Assembly: GCF_000424545.1 (NCBI RefSeq)
Contig: NZ_AUKC01000012.1
Location: 1-64,000 of the forward strand
DNA: 64,000 bases
Reading direction: 5' to 3'
Source of the DNA: Butyrivibrio sp. NC3005
GTDB taxonomy: Bacteria > Bacillota > Clostridia > Lachnospirales > Lachnospiraceae
Positions 9,372 to 19,400 of the stretch are shown here, in pieces; the stretch's first letter is position 1, and each line of letters opens with the position of its first letter. Made by a program: the position numbers and the translations under genes. The notes beneath the pieces are model-generated. The model had not been told where the DNA came from, searched no databases, and was given only the letters and a program-made list of their open reading frames with translations.

Positions 9372-10965
9372 TGAACATATTGAAAACACGCTTCCTGAAG
9401 TATTCAGGAAGCGTGTTATGAAAATGATGGATAATGAATATGCGGATTTTGTTAAGTCATTATGCATTGAACCTAAAAAGGCACTTAGATTAAATCCATT
9501 AAAATCCCGAGAAGAAGATTTGGAAAAAACAGATTTTTCATTACAACGCATTGAATGGGAAGAAAATGGATATATATATTCAGATAAAGACGAACCTGGA
9601 AAGTCATCGCTTCATATGGCAGGGATGTATTATATTCAAGAACCTAGTGCTATGGCTCCTGTTACATATTTGAATCCTCAAAAAGGCGACAGAGTCCTTG
9701 ATTTGTGTGCGGCTCCAGGAGGAAAGAGTACGCAGATTGCGGGGAAACTTGGTGGAGAAGGAATTCTTATTTCCAATGAAATAAATGCTAAGAGAGCAAA
9801 AATATTAGCAGAAAATATAGAAAGATTAGGAATTAGGAATGCTATGGTATTGAATGAGACACCGCAGCATTTAAGCGAGAGATTTGAAGGCTGGTTTGAC
9901 AAAATCCTAGTAGATGCACCTTGTTCTGGTGAAGGAATGTTTAGAAAAAATACAGAAGCTATAAGTGAATGGTCACCGGAAAATGTTGAATTATGTGCTG
10001 ATAGACAGGATGAGATACTTGATTATGCTGAGAAAATGCTAGCTCCGAATGGAATAATAGTATATTCTACATGTACATTTGCTCCGGATGAAGATGAAGG
10101 AACAATTTATCGCTTTCTTTTAAGACATAGGGATTATCATTTACTTGATACACATTTATATAGTGGAATGGATCATGGAGTGAAGGATTTTGCAAAATGG
10201 AAAACGTCAGATGAAAGTACATGGACTTATACTAATAAATTTGAAGATGAGGATATTGCTGATTCGTTAACAAAGTGCATTAGACTTTGGCCACATCATT
10301 TAGAGGGAGAAGGACATTTTCTTGCTATATTAAAGAAAAATGAAGTAGCTGATAATGGTCAAAAAATAGCATATTGTTTTGGAGGTTTCCAAAAAGGATT
10401 TACAATTGAGAAAAATGAGATAGCAGGAACTAAAGACTCCTTTAGCAGGAAGAGTTCATCATTTGAGAGTAAAAATCAAAAGGCAAAACAAAAGAAAAAT
10501 TCAAAAAGGACATCTCCTGATAATGGAAGACAACTTGAAAATGCATTTAAGATTTATCAGGATTTTGCAAATGATACTTTGACTTCAAAGGGAATAAGTA
10601 AGCTTAACGGTACTTTTTTTCTTTTTGGAGAACAGGTTTATTTAGCACCTGATATTATGCCTTCTACTACTGGTTTGAAAGTGATGCGTCCAGGTCTTCA
10701 TCTTGGAACTTTAAAAAAGGATCGCTTAGAACCATCACACGCTCTTGCACTTTATCTTGATAAAGATGATGTTAAGAGAAGGGCTGAACTTCCAGCAGGT
10801 AGTAATGAGGTTAATGAGTATACAACGGGCCTTACAATAAATATAAATCTTAAGGAAAGCGGATGGTGTCTTATTACAACAAATGATTTGAGTCTTGGTT
10901 GGGCAAAAAGCGATGGCAAAAAGTTGAAAAATCATTATCCTAAAGGCTTAAGAAATATGATATGA
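9364..10965 (+). CDS. rRNA (cytosine-C5) methyltransferase, RsmF/NOL1-NOP2-Sun type
   Basis: 533 residues. The Rossmann SAM-binding motif VLDLCAAPGGKSTQIA is near 115, motif IV DAPCSGEGMFRK carries one active-site Cys and YSTCTFAPDEDEGTI the catalytic Cys. The N-terminal RsmF-like segment (RVMKMMDNEYADFV) and a C-terminal PUA-like region (from about 395, after a lysine/serine-rich linker) fit the long Firmicute RsmF-type enzymes that methylate 16S rRNA. The exact target cytosine cannot be told from sequence. The gene overlaps the metal regulator. Confidence 0.9.
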   Translation: MNNEHIENTLPEVFRKRVMKMMDNEYADFVKSLCIEPKKALRLNPLKSREEDLEKTDFSLQRIEWEENGYIYSDKDEPGKSSLHMAGMYYIQEPSAMAPVTYLNPQKGDRVLDLCAAPGGKSTQIAGKLGGEGILISNEINAKRAKILAENIERLGIRNAMVLNETPQHLSERFEGWFDKILVDAPCSGEGMFRKNTEAISEWSPENVELCADRQDEILDYAEKMLAPNGIIVYSTCTFAPDEDEGTIYRFLLRHRDYHLLDTHLYSGMDHGVKDFAKWKTSDESTWTYTNKFEDEDIADSLTKCIRLWPHHLEGEGHFLAILKKNEVADNGQKIAYCFGGFQKGFTIEKNEIAGTKDSFSRKSSSFESKNQKAKQKKNSKRTSPDNGRQLENAFKIYQDFANDTLTSKGISKLNGTFFLFGEQVYLAPDIMPSTTGLKVMRPGLHLGTLKKDRLEPSHALALYLDKDDVKRRAELPAGSNEVNEYTTGLTININLKESGWCLITTNDLSLGWAKSDGKKLKNHYPKGLRNMI

Positions 10966-11018
10966 TATTATTTGGAATATTGTTTTTGGTTGATGAAGCA
11001 TTATGACAAGGAGTTTCC

Positions 11019-12986
11019 ATGGACAAAGAAGTATTGTTTAGTAATAATATTCGTAAGTTTTTAGGAAAGCTTCCAGTTGGTCTTGCTGTTTTGGGTTATT
11101 GTAAGGGTAGGATAACGTTAGAAGCAGTTACAGATGCCTTAGCTAAAGAATTCAATGTTAGTACGCAGGGAACTGATCTTACTATTGAACTTTTTAGGCA
11201 TATAATTCATCCAAATGATTTGCTTAAATTAAAAAATTTTTTCATGACCTTGCAGATTGCTCCAGGGACAAGAATGTCGGAGGTTGCAAGATTAAGAGCC
11301 ATGGATTCGCATGATTATAATTGGTATCGCATAGGTGCGTGCGCGCAGCAGATTGATGATGATTTTTCTTTGGTGTATGCAGAATACGCGAATATTAATG
11401 AATTGCAGATTCAGAGCCAGAAAAATGAATATGATAGTGAGAGAAGTTTTAACTTGTTAGAAACAATTCTTGACACAACTCAGGTTCCGATATTTTGGAA
11501 AGACAAAAACAGACGTTTTTTAGGCGGAAATAAGGCTTTTAGACAATATTTTGATTTGTTAAGAGATGAGGATTTTATCGGAAAAAATGATGAGGAAATG
11601 GGATTTCATCCTGACCCGGAAGTCTTCAAAAATGATGAAGAAAAGGTGCTAAAAGGCAATTCCACCTATATGGTTCATGGAAAATGTTATAAAGGAAAGA
11701 ATATTAGAGATATTCTTGCAACCAAAAATCCAATATATGAAAGCGGAAAAGTAATCGGCCTTGTCGGAAGTTTTTTTGATATGACTCATACTTTTGAGCA
11801 GGAAAGAGAAATAAAGACTCTGAATGAGAAGCTGAATATTGCGCTTGAAAATGAAAAAATTGAATCACAAAAAGCTAGTGATTTTCTTGCACAAATGAAT
11901 CATGAAATTGAAACTCCTGTAAGTTCAATTATTTCGCTTGCAAATCAGTTGAAGAGTAAGGAAATAAGTGATGAATGTCTGGAAGATATTGACAAGATTA
12001 TTGCATCTGCAAAATATCTTAAGCATATTTTAGGTGATGTTCGTGAGCTTAAAAAAGGCCATATTGATAATTCATCACTGATTTTCTCAAATACATCAAT
12101 TGACGATGTGCTTTCTGATGTAAATAAGATTATCGAGCCTTTGGCAAGACAGAAAAATATCGTTTTAAAAATTAATGATAGAGATCTTGTGAAACGCAAT
12201 TTCGTTGGAGACAAACAGCGAATTGATCAAATATTAGTTAACCTTCTGAGTAATGCTATTCGATTTACAGATGATAATGGACATGTTGAGCTTGAGCTAC
12301 ATCAAAAAAAAGTCGGCAAAGATATAAAAATGACTTTCGTAGTTAAGGATAACGGATGTGGAATGAATCCGTCGTTTTTGCAAAAAATTTTTCAACCTTT
12401 TGCTCAGGAAAACAGAAATGCTGATAAGTATGGATCAGGTGCTGGGCTAGGTCTTACTATTTCAAGATATCTTGCTAAAATGATGCATGGAGATATACGA
12501 GTTGAAAGTAGTGAGGGGTTTGGTTCAACTTTTATAGTATCCATTATTGTTGGTGATTCTAATACTATTGAGAAGAAAAACAAGAAAAAATCAGATATAA
12601 AGCAGTTAAAAGGTAAAAGAATACTTATTGTTGATGATAATGCTATAAATCGCCAGGTTGCAAGTAGTATTTTGCAAGATGTAGAATTAAAGGCAGATTG
12701 TGTAGAAGATGGAGAAAGTTGTATTTTGACATTTTCGAAATCTAAAGATGATTATTATGACGCGATTTTACTAGACCTTCAGATGCCAGGATTAAATGGT
12801 TTTGAAGTATTACAGAAAATACGAAGTCTACAGCGCAGGGATGCGAAATCAATACCTATAATAGCAATGTCAGCTGATGTTTTTGAAGAAAGTGTAAAAA
12901 ATGCACTTAGTCAAGGCATGGATGGTTATCTAAGTAAGCCACTTAATCAAAAACAAGTATATGAAACATTGCAAAGACTTCTTTAA
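11019..12986 (+). CDS. Hybrid sensor histidine kinase (PAS-HisKA-HATPase-REC)
   Basis: 655 residues with no membrane helix, so cytoplasmic. A PAS-like sensory domain lies at about 150-255 (ILDTTQVPIFWKDKNRRFLGGN). A coiled linker leads to the H-box QMNHEIETPVSSII (His near 294). The ATP-binding domain has the N box NLLSNAIRFTDDNG and G boxes DNGCGM and GSGAGLGL. A C-terminal receiver has ILIVDDNAINRQ, phospho-acceptor Asp in ILLDLQMPG (near 586) and the SKPL lysine. No output domain is fused and no separate Hpt or response regulator is adjacent. Signal unknown. Confidence 0.9.
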   Translation: MDKEVLFSNNIRKFLGKLPVGLAVLGYCKGRITLEAVTDALAKEFNVSTQGTDLTIELFRHIIHPNDLLKLKNFFMTLQIAPGTRMSEVARLRAMDSHDYNWYRIGACAQQIDDDFSLVYAEYANINELQIQSQKNEYDSERSFNLLETILDTTQVPIFWKDKNRRFLGGNKAFRQYFDLLRDEDFIGKNDEEMGFHPDPEVFKNDEEKVLKGNSTYMVHGKCYKGKNIRDILATKNPIYESGKVIGLVGSFFDMTHTFEQEREIKTLNEKLNIALENEKIESQKASDFLAQMNHEIETPVSSIISLANQLKSKEISDECLEDIDKIIASAKYLKHILGDVRELKKGHIDNSSLIFSNTSIDDVLSDVNKIIEPLARQKNIVLKINDRDLVKRNFVGDKQRIDQILVNLLSNAIRFTDDNGHVELELHQKKVGKDIKMTFVVKDNGCGMNPSFLQKIFQPFAQENRNADKYGSGAGLGLTISRYLAKMMHGDIRVESSEGFGSTFIVSIIVGDSNTIEKKNKKKSDIKQLKGKRILIVDDNAINRQVASSILQDVELKADCVEDGESCILTFSKSKDDYYDAILLDLQMPGLNGFEVLQKIRSLQRRDAKSIPIIAMSADVFEESVKNALSQGMDGYLSKPLNQKQVYETLQRLL

Positions 12987-13008
12987 GAAATATATGGAGA
13001 ATTAGTAA

Positions 13009-14652
13009 ATGAAAGAAGAACGTCCAATTTATGTTGTAGGACATAAGAATCCTGATACTGACAGTATTTGTGCAGCTATTGCATATGCAAATTTAAAAAA
13101 AATTGTTACAGGTGAATTATATGAAGCAAGAAGAGCTGGAAATCTTAATGAAGAAACCAGTTTTGTATTAAAAAAGTTTGGAATTGAAACTCCAAAACTT
13201 TTGGAAGATGTTAGAACACAGGTACGAGACTTGGAAATCAGAAAGATTGCAGGTGTTGAAAAGTCTATCTCACTTAAAGATGCATGGGAGAAGATGAGAA
13301 GCGCCGGAGTTGTAACTCTTTGTGTTACAGAAGATCAAAAGCTTCAGGGACTTATTACTACGGGTGATATTGTGACATCTTACATGGATGTATATGAAAG
13401 CAGTATATTGGCCAGCGCCAAAACTTCTTACAAAAATATCGTAAAAACTCTCGATGGAGAGATGATACTAGGAGATATAAACGGTTACGTTGAAAAGGGA
13501 AAGGTTGTAGTTGCCGCAGCAAGTCCTGAAGTCATGGAGAACATTATTGAATCAGGAGATGTGGTAATACTTGGAAACAGGTATGAGACACAACTTTGTG
13601 CACTTGAAATGGATGCAGATTGTATTATAGTTTGTGACGGAGCAGAGGTTGCACAGACAATTCAAAAGCAGGCAAAACAGCATAATTGTAAAATTATAAG
13701 AACACCTCATGATACTTTTACAGCATCCAGACTTGTAAATACAAGTATGCCAGTTGAGCATTTCATGAAGGATGATAAGCTTGTAGCGTTCCATCTAACT
13801 GACTATATTGATGATATTCAGGAAATTATGGCACAGATGCGACATAGATATTTCCCTGTTGTGGATGATGATGATAACTATGTCGGAATGATTTCTCGAA
13901 GAAACTTCCTTGGTGCAAAGAAGAAGAAACTTATATTAGTAGACCACAATGAACAGAGTCAGGCAGTAAATGGTGTTGAAGCTGCAGATTTGTTAGAGAT
14001 TATAGATCATCACAGATTGGGAACTATTTCAACATCAGGTCCTGTCTTTTTCCGTAATCAGCCGCTTGGTTCGACGTCGACTATTGTATATCTTATGTAT
14101 CATGAGTATAATATAGAAATTGATAAAAAAATAGCAGGACTTCTTTTAGCTGCTATTTTATCTGATACTTTGATGTATCGTAGTCCAACATGTACAAAAG
14201 TTGATAGAGATGCAGGAGCAGATCTCGCAAAAATAGTAGGAATAGATCCTGAGGAATTTGCTAGAGAGATGTTTCATGCCGGAAGTAATTTGGGCAATAA
14301 AACAGCAGATGAAATAATTCATCAGGATTTCAAGAAATTCATGGTTGATAATAAGACTATAGGCATTGGACAAATAAATTCCATGAGTTTTGAAGAACTT
14401 AAGGAAATCAGAACAAAGATTCTTCCACAGCTGGAGAGTGTTGTTGAGAATGATCATTTGGATATGGTTTTCTTTATGTTGACAAATATTATAAAAGAAT
14501 CTTCAGAAGTTATTTTTGCTGGAAATAATGCGCAAAATGTACTGGAAAATGGCTTTTCAGTAAAGGCCAAGGGGCAATCCGTACAATTAAATGGTGTTGT
14601 ATCCCGTAAGAAACAGCTCCTTCCTACAATAGTGGATACAATGGAAAGTTAA
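13009..14652 (+). CDS. Manganese-dependent inorganic pyrophosphatase with CBS and DRTGG domains
   Basis: 547 residues, about 240 longer than plain family II pyrophosphatases. The DHH-type catalytic domain begins with VVGHKNPDTDSICAA and continues with LILVDHNE and IIDHHRLG. Between these lies a regulatory insert: CBS motif, a DRTGG-like domain (about 140-240) and a second CBS motif. In characterised relatives the insert binds adenine nucleotides and diadenosine polyphosphates. The C-terminal DHHA2 domain carries RKKQLLPTI, the substrate-binding end. The enzyme hydrolyses PPi in the cytoplasm. Gaps to the neighbours are only 22 and 11 nt, implying one transcript. Confidence 0.93.
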   Translation: MKEERPIYVVGHKNPDTDSICAAIAYANLKKIVTGELYEARRAGNLNEETSFVLKKFGIETPKLLEDVRTQVRDLEIRKIAGVEKSISLKDAWEKMRSAGVVTLCVTEDQKLQGLITTGDIVTSYMDVYESSILASAKTSYKNIVKTLDGEMILGDINGYVEKGKVVVAAASPEVMENIIESGDVVILGNRYETQLCALEMDADCIIVCDGAEVAQTIQKQAKQHNCKIIRTPHDTFTASRLVNTSMPVEHFMKDDKLVAFHLTDYIDDIQEIMAQMRHRYFPVVDDDDNYVGMISRRNFLGAKKKKLILVDHNEQSQAVNGVEAADLLEIIDHHRLGTISTSGPVFFRNQPLGSTSTIVYLMYHEYNIEIDKKIAGLLLAAILSDTLMYRSPTCTKVDRDAGADLAKIVGIDPEEFAREMFHAGSNLGNKTADEIIHQDFKKFMVDNKTIGIGQINSMSFEELKEIRTKILPQLESVVENDHLDMVFFMLTNIIKESSEVIFAGNNAQNVLENGFSVKAKGQSVQLNGVVSRKKQLLPTIVDTMES

Positions 14653-14663
14653 GATTATTATTT

Positions 14664-16418
14664 ATGAAACCAGAACAAAGTTTAGAAAAATCAACAAACG
14701 TATTAAAATCTGTTATTGAATTACTAAGTCAAAATCAGAATTCATATGCAATTATATATAAAGTTTTTAAGCTTGTAAGCCAAATTGTTCCAATTGCACG
14801 AGTAGAGATGTCAATTACGGCACTTCCAGATGGAATGATTATTGATTCCAAAAGAGATTTTTTTTATATAGCGTTTGATACAGGTCATTCTACTAAGAAA
14901 AAGAATCTTTTTGAGAGCATGGTATTTGGAACCAAGGAAAAAAATGTAGAATTTATATGCATTCCTAAAGATGGATGTGAATTTTCACAGGATGATTTAG
15001 ACTATCTTAACAAGGTAACAGGTATTCTATATATTCATGTAGAAAGAACTTGTATTCGATTTGCACTTGAAGAAAGTTACGTAGTCCAGAAATTAACTGG
15101 ACTACCTAATGCAATAGGATATTTGAGACGTTTGCATAGTATTTACAGTTCTGGTGATATTCAAAAATATACAGGTTTTTTCTTTAATATTCGCGGATTT
15201 GGTCAGCTTATGTATGATTTTGATGCTGAGGAAGTTAAGAAAATTTCCAAGCGTTATGCAATAAGGCTTCGTGAATTAGTAGATGAGGATGAGGCTCTTT
15301 GTCATACGGGCTGCGATAACTTTGCTGCGCTTATTAAGAATGAACATAGTGATGAATTCTTAAGAAGAATTGAAAAAATTGAAGTATATGGAGTCAGAAA
15401 TGATGAAAGAGTTCCCGTTGAAATCAGTGCAAGAATAGGCATTTACAGAGTTGATAAGAATAAATGCACACATTCAGCGGAAATTTTATCACAAGCTTGT
15501 GCGGCTATGAATTATGCAAGGCAAAAGCATTTAATGAAAGCAGAAATGACTCCAAGACTCTATGATGAAATAATTTTTGACAGACAAGTTTATGCTAATC
15601 TTTCAGAGGCTATTGAGAAACAGTGTATTAATGTGTTCTATCAGCCTAAAGTTAACCTTAATACAGGTGAGCTTATAGGAGCAGAGGCACTTGCAAGATG
15701 GAATTACGAAAAGAACGGAGAGTTACTTAATCCGGATGATTTTATCCCTGTTTTAGAAAAATCAACCAGAATAAGCGAAATGGATTTCTTTGTTCTAAAA
15801 AAGGTATGCGAATTTCAGGCTGAAAGAAAGAAAAAAGGTGAGTATATCGTTCCGATTTCTGTTAATTTCTCTCGAAGAGATTTGGAAATCGGTAGACTTG
15901 CAGAAAAAATTGATGAAGTTGTTAGAAGTTATGGGATAAACAGAACAGATATTGCTATTGAAATCACAGAGACAGCATATGTAGATGAAAAAGATACGCT
16001 TCTAAATTTTCTTTGGGATATGAAAAAGCTTGGGTATATAACTTCTGTTGATGATTTTGGGACAGGAAATTCATCATTGTTTATGATAAGAGAATATCCT
16101 GTTTCTGAAGTTAAAATTGATAAGTCGTTTATTAACAGAGTTGAATTAAGAACTGAAGATGAAGTTGTTGTTGGTGCAATGATTAATCTTGCTCATAAGC
16201 TTGGAATACATGTTATTGCGGAAGGAACAGAGTCTTTGATGCAGATTGAGTTTTTGAAGAAACTTGGTTGTCATAAGGCTCAGGGATATTTTTTTGATAA
16301 AGCACTTCCTAAAGAAGAGTTTATCAAAAGGTTAAGTATGAAGAAGTATGACATTATGCCTAATAAAGAGTACAATATTTTAGGCAGTAATTGCGAAATT
16401 TTGCAATTTAATTATTGA
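14664..16418 (+). CDS. EAL-domain protein with degenerate GGDEF (probable c-di-GMP phosphodiesterase)
   Basis: 584 residues. An N-terminal GAF-like region (about 1-140) is followed by a GGDEF-fold domain whose signature is degraded to TGCDNF, so it should not make c-di-GMP. The C-terminal EAL domain is well preserved: GAEALARWN (about 338), NFSRRD, EITETAY, DDFGTGNSSL and EGTES, which include metal and catalytic residues. It probably cleaves c-di-GMP to pGpG. It sits 9 nt before the EssC gene, so the second messenger enzyme and the secretion genes are probably on one mRNA. Confidence 0.88.
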   Translation: MKPEQSLEKSTNVLKSVIELLSQNQNSYAIIYKVFKLVSQIVPIARVEMSITALPDGMIIDSKRDFFYIAFDTGHSTKKKNLFESMVFGTKEKNVEFICIPKDGCEFSQDDLDYLNKVTGILYIHVERTCIRFALEESYVVQKLTGLPNAIGYLRRLHSIYSSGDIQKYTGFFFNIRGFGQLMYDFDAEEVKKISKRYAIRLRELVDEDEALCHTGCDNFAALIKNEHSDEFLRRIEKIEVYGVRNDERVPVEISARIGIYRVDKNKCTHSAEILSQACAAMNYARQKHLMKAEMTPRLYDEIIFDRQVYANLSEAIEKQCINVFYQPKVNLNTGELIGAEALARWNYEKNGELLNPDDFIPVLEKSTRISEMDFFVLKKVCEFQAERKKKGEYIVPISVNFSRRDLEIGRLAEKIDEVVRSYGINRTDIAIEITETAYVDEKDTLLNFLWDMKKLGYITSVDDFGTGNSSLFMIREYPVSEVKIDKSFINRVELRTEDEVVVGAMINLAHKLGIHVIAEGTESLMQIEFLKKLGCHKAQGYFFDKALPKEEFIKRLSMKKYDIMPNKEYNILGSNCEILQFNY

Positions 16419-16427
16419 GGGAAAAGT

Positions 16428-19400
16428 ATGGGTATTGTTATTAGTGTTTATTCCAAAAATGCCTGCAAAGAGTTTTTTCTTACAGGTGACGAAAACACAG
16501 TACTTTCAATCCATTTAGAAAAAAGAATGTTCAGGATTGAGGAAGATGTTGCCACTTCACTTGAGAATATTGCAGGTGAGTGGCATTTTTCCGCGATGCC
16601 TAATGCCAAAATATATCATAGAAATGAGTTATATGATGGCAGGGCGATAAATCCTAAAGATATATATTCACTTCGTACAAGATACGGAGAAATCTTAGAG
16701 ATTTTTGTAAGTGAAAGAAAAAGTCCATTAATAGTCTTTAATAAATACATAATTCCTGATAAACCACAGTTTACAGTTGGTAGTGATTCTAGAAATGATA
16801 TTTGTTATAAGTATTATCAGGGAAATTCTAATGTGGTATCAGGTCTTCATGCAAGTTTCTCTAAAATTGGAAATGATGGTTGGCAGATTCAGGATTTAAG
16901 CTCAAATGGAACTTATGTAAATGGTGCTATGCTTTATGGTTCTCGTCAACTTGTCTTTGGTGACAAGGTGGAGATATGGGGACTTCATATTGTATTTTTG
17001 GGAGAAATACTTGCCATCGAATCTTTCAATGAAGTAGTTGTATCGCCTGTTTTCAAAAGATTCAAAATTAATGAAGATGTCATTTCATCTGTAGAAGATA
17101 TCGATGTGAAAAATTTTGATTATAAGCCTCCAGTACAGTATTATCATAGACCTCCTAGAAATATGGATAGAATGGAGTCTGGAGATTATTATATTAAAGT
17201 TCTTCCTGATAATGAAAATAGTAAAGAAGTCAGAAAAGCTTATTCAGATTACCTTAATTCTGAAGAAAATAAAATTGCCACTTGGTATCAGAAAAATGTT
17301 TATATTCTAAGAGCTCGTTACCCTAGTAGTATAGATATTTGTGGCTCAGATCATAGTCTTCCCAGACTGTTGTGGAGCAGAAATAAAACGCATGCTGATT
17401 TTTTATATCATAGACTTGGACGAGGCAGAATGCCTTTTCAGGTTCATGTTAAGTTACCTAAAGAACAGAAATTCTTTACTGGAGATAGTTTGCGAGACAG
17501 GGCGGAGGATCTTACTAAAAGGTTTGCCATGCTTGAAGATGTACCAATATGTGTGGATCTGAAAGTTGAGAGTCTTATAGGTATAGTAGGAGGAAAAGGC
17601 AGAATCGGCTGTTATGAGATTGTCTACGATCTTGTTGCTCAAATAGCTACTCAAAACAGTTATACAGATGTTAAAATGGCTTTTTTAACAAGAGGACAGG
17701 CTTCAGGAGATGATACGTGGGAATTTGCATTATGGCTTCCTCATGTATGGTCTGAAGATAAAAGAAGACGTTACGTAGCATTTGAAAACGATGAAGTTAA
17801 AGATGTGTGCTATGATCTTACAAATGTTTTTCGTAAGATTTCCAAGAATAAAGAACATTCTTCGGAATTTCCTCATTATGTAATTTTTGTAGAAGATCAG
17901 AATCTACTCAAAGATGAACTTCTTTCTAAATATATTTTTGACCCTGAAAATAAGGAAAATATAACAACTTTTCTTATGGCAGAAGAAATATCAGATTTGC
18001 CTAACAGCTGTAATACAGTTATTGAAAATGATGCTTCTTTTCAGGGATTATTCCGACTAAGAGAAGGAAGAGATTTCGGCACTCGGATAATGTTTGACAG
18101 ACTTTCACAGGCTACTATCTGTGATATGTCAAGACGTCTTTCTGATGTACATATCATTGGAGAAAATCAAAGTGGTGAAATTCCTACATTTGTTTCATTC
18201 TTTGATATGGAGAAAGTAATTTCATTAGATGAACTAAGGATAGAACAAAGATGGTGTCATAATAATACTTTTGAGAGCCTTCGAGCAGTTATCGGGAAAA
18301 AAGCTGGTGGCGGAGATTTGTATCTTGACTTACATGAAAAATATCATGGTCCACATGGACTTATAGCAGGAACAACAGGTAGTGGTAAGTCTGAACTTCT
18401 TCAAACTTTTATTCTATCGCTTGCTGTGAATTTTAGTCCTGAAGATGTCAATTTTTTCCTTATAGACTATAAAGGTGGAGGAATGGCTAAAGCTTTTGCA
18501 AAACTTCCACATCTGATTGGTCAGATATCTAATCTATCAGGCAATCTTGCTAGAAGAGCAATGATTTCAATAAAAAGTGAGAATAGGCGAAGACAGAGAA
18601 TTTTTAACGAAAATGGCGTAAGTCATATCGATGCTTATACTAGATTATATAAGCGCCACGAAGTTAATGTTCCTTTGCCTCATTTGTTTATAATTATAGA
18701 TGAGTTTGCGCAACTTAAAGCAGAAGAACCTGATTTTATGCGTGAGCTTATTAGTGTTGCACAGGTAGGACGAAGCCTTGGGGTACATCTTATTTTGGCA
18801 ACACAAAAGCCTGGCGGAGTTGTAGATGACAATATTTGGAGCAATTCCAAATTTAGAATATGTCTTAGAGTTCAAGATCAAAAGGATTCTTTAGAAGTGT
18901 TGCACAAGAGTGATGCTGCATTTCTTGCAAACCCAGGCAGAGCTATTTTGCAGGTTGGAAATGATGAATTATATGCTGAATTTCAATCTGGTTTCTGTGG
19001 CGAAATTTATGATCCTGATGAATATCTTTCTAGTAGAATTACTGCCAGGCTTATTACTAACACAGGAAGAGCTGGTCTTATTTCTGATTATACACAGAGT
19101 CGTAGAAGACAGGAACTTCGACATAACTGGATAAAAAGAGTTTTGAACGGTGAAGATATTGAAACAATTACCAATGAAAGATTGATGCAAAACTTTGAAA
19201 CTTTGGCAGAAGAAATAAGAAGCGAAAACATGAATCTAACTGATGATGAATTTGCTGATAAAATTTTGATTGAGAGTGAAAAAAGAGGTATTCGTATTCC
19301 TGAAAGAAGAGAAAAAACGCAGCTTGAAGCAACTTGCGAGTATTTAGCAAAAGAAAGCGAAAGATTAAATAAAACAATTGACAACAAGCTCTGGCTTCCA

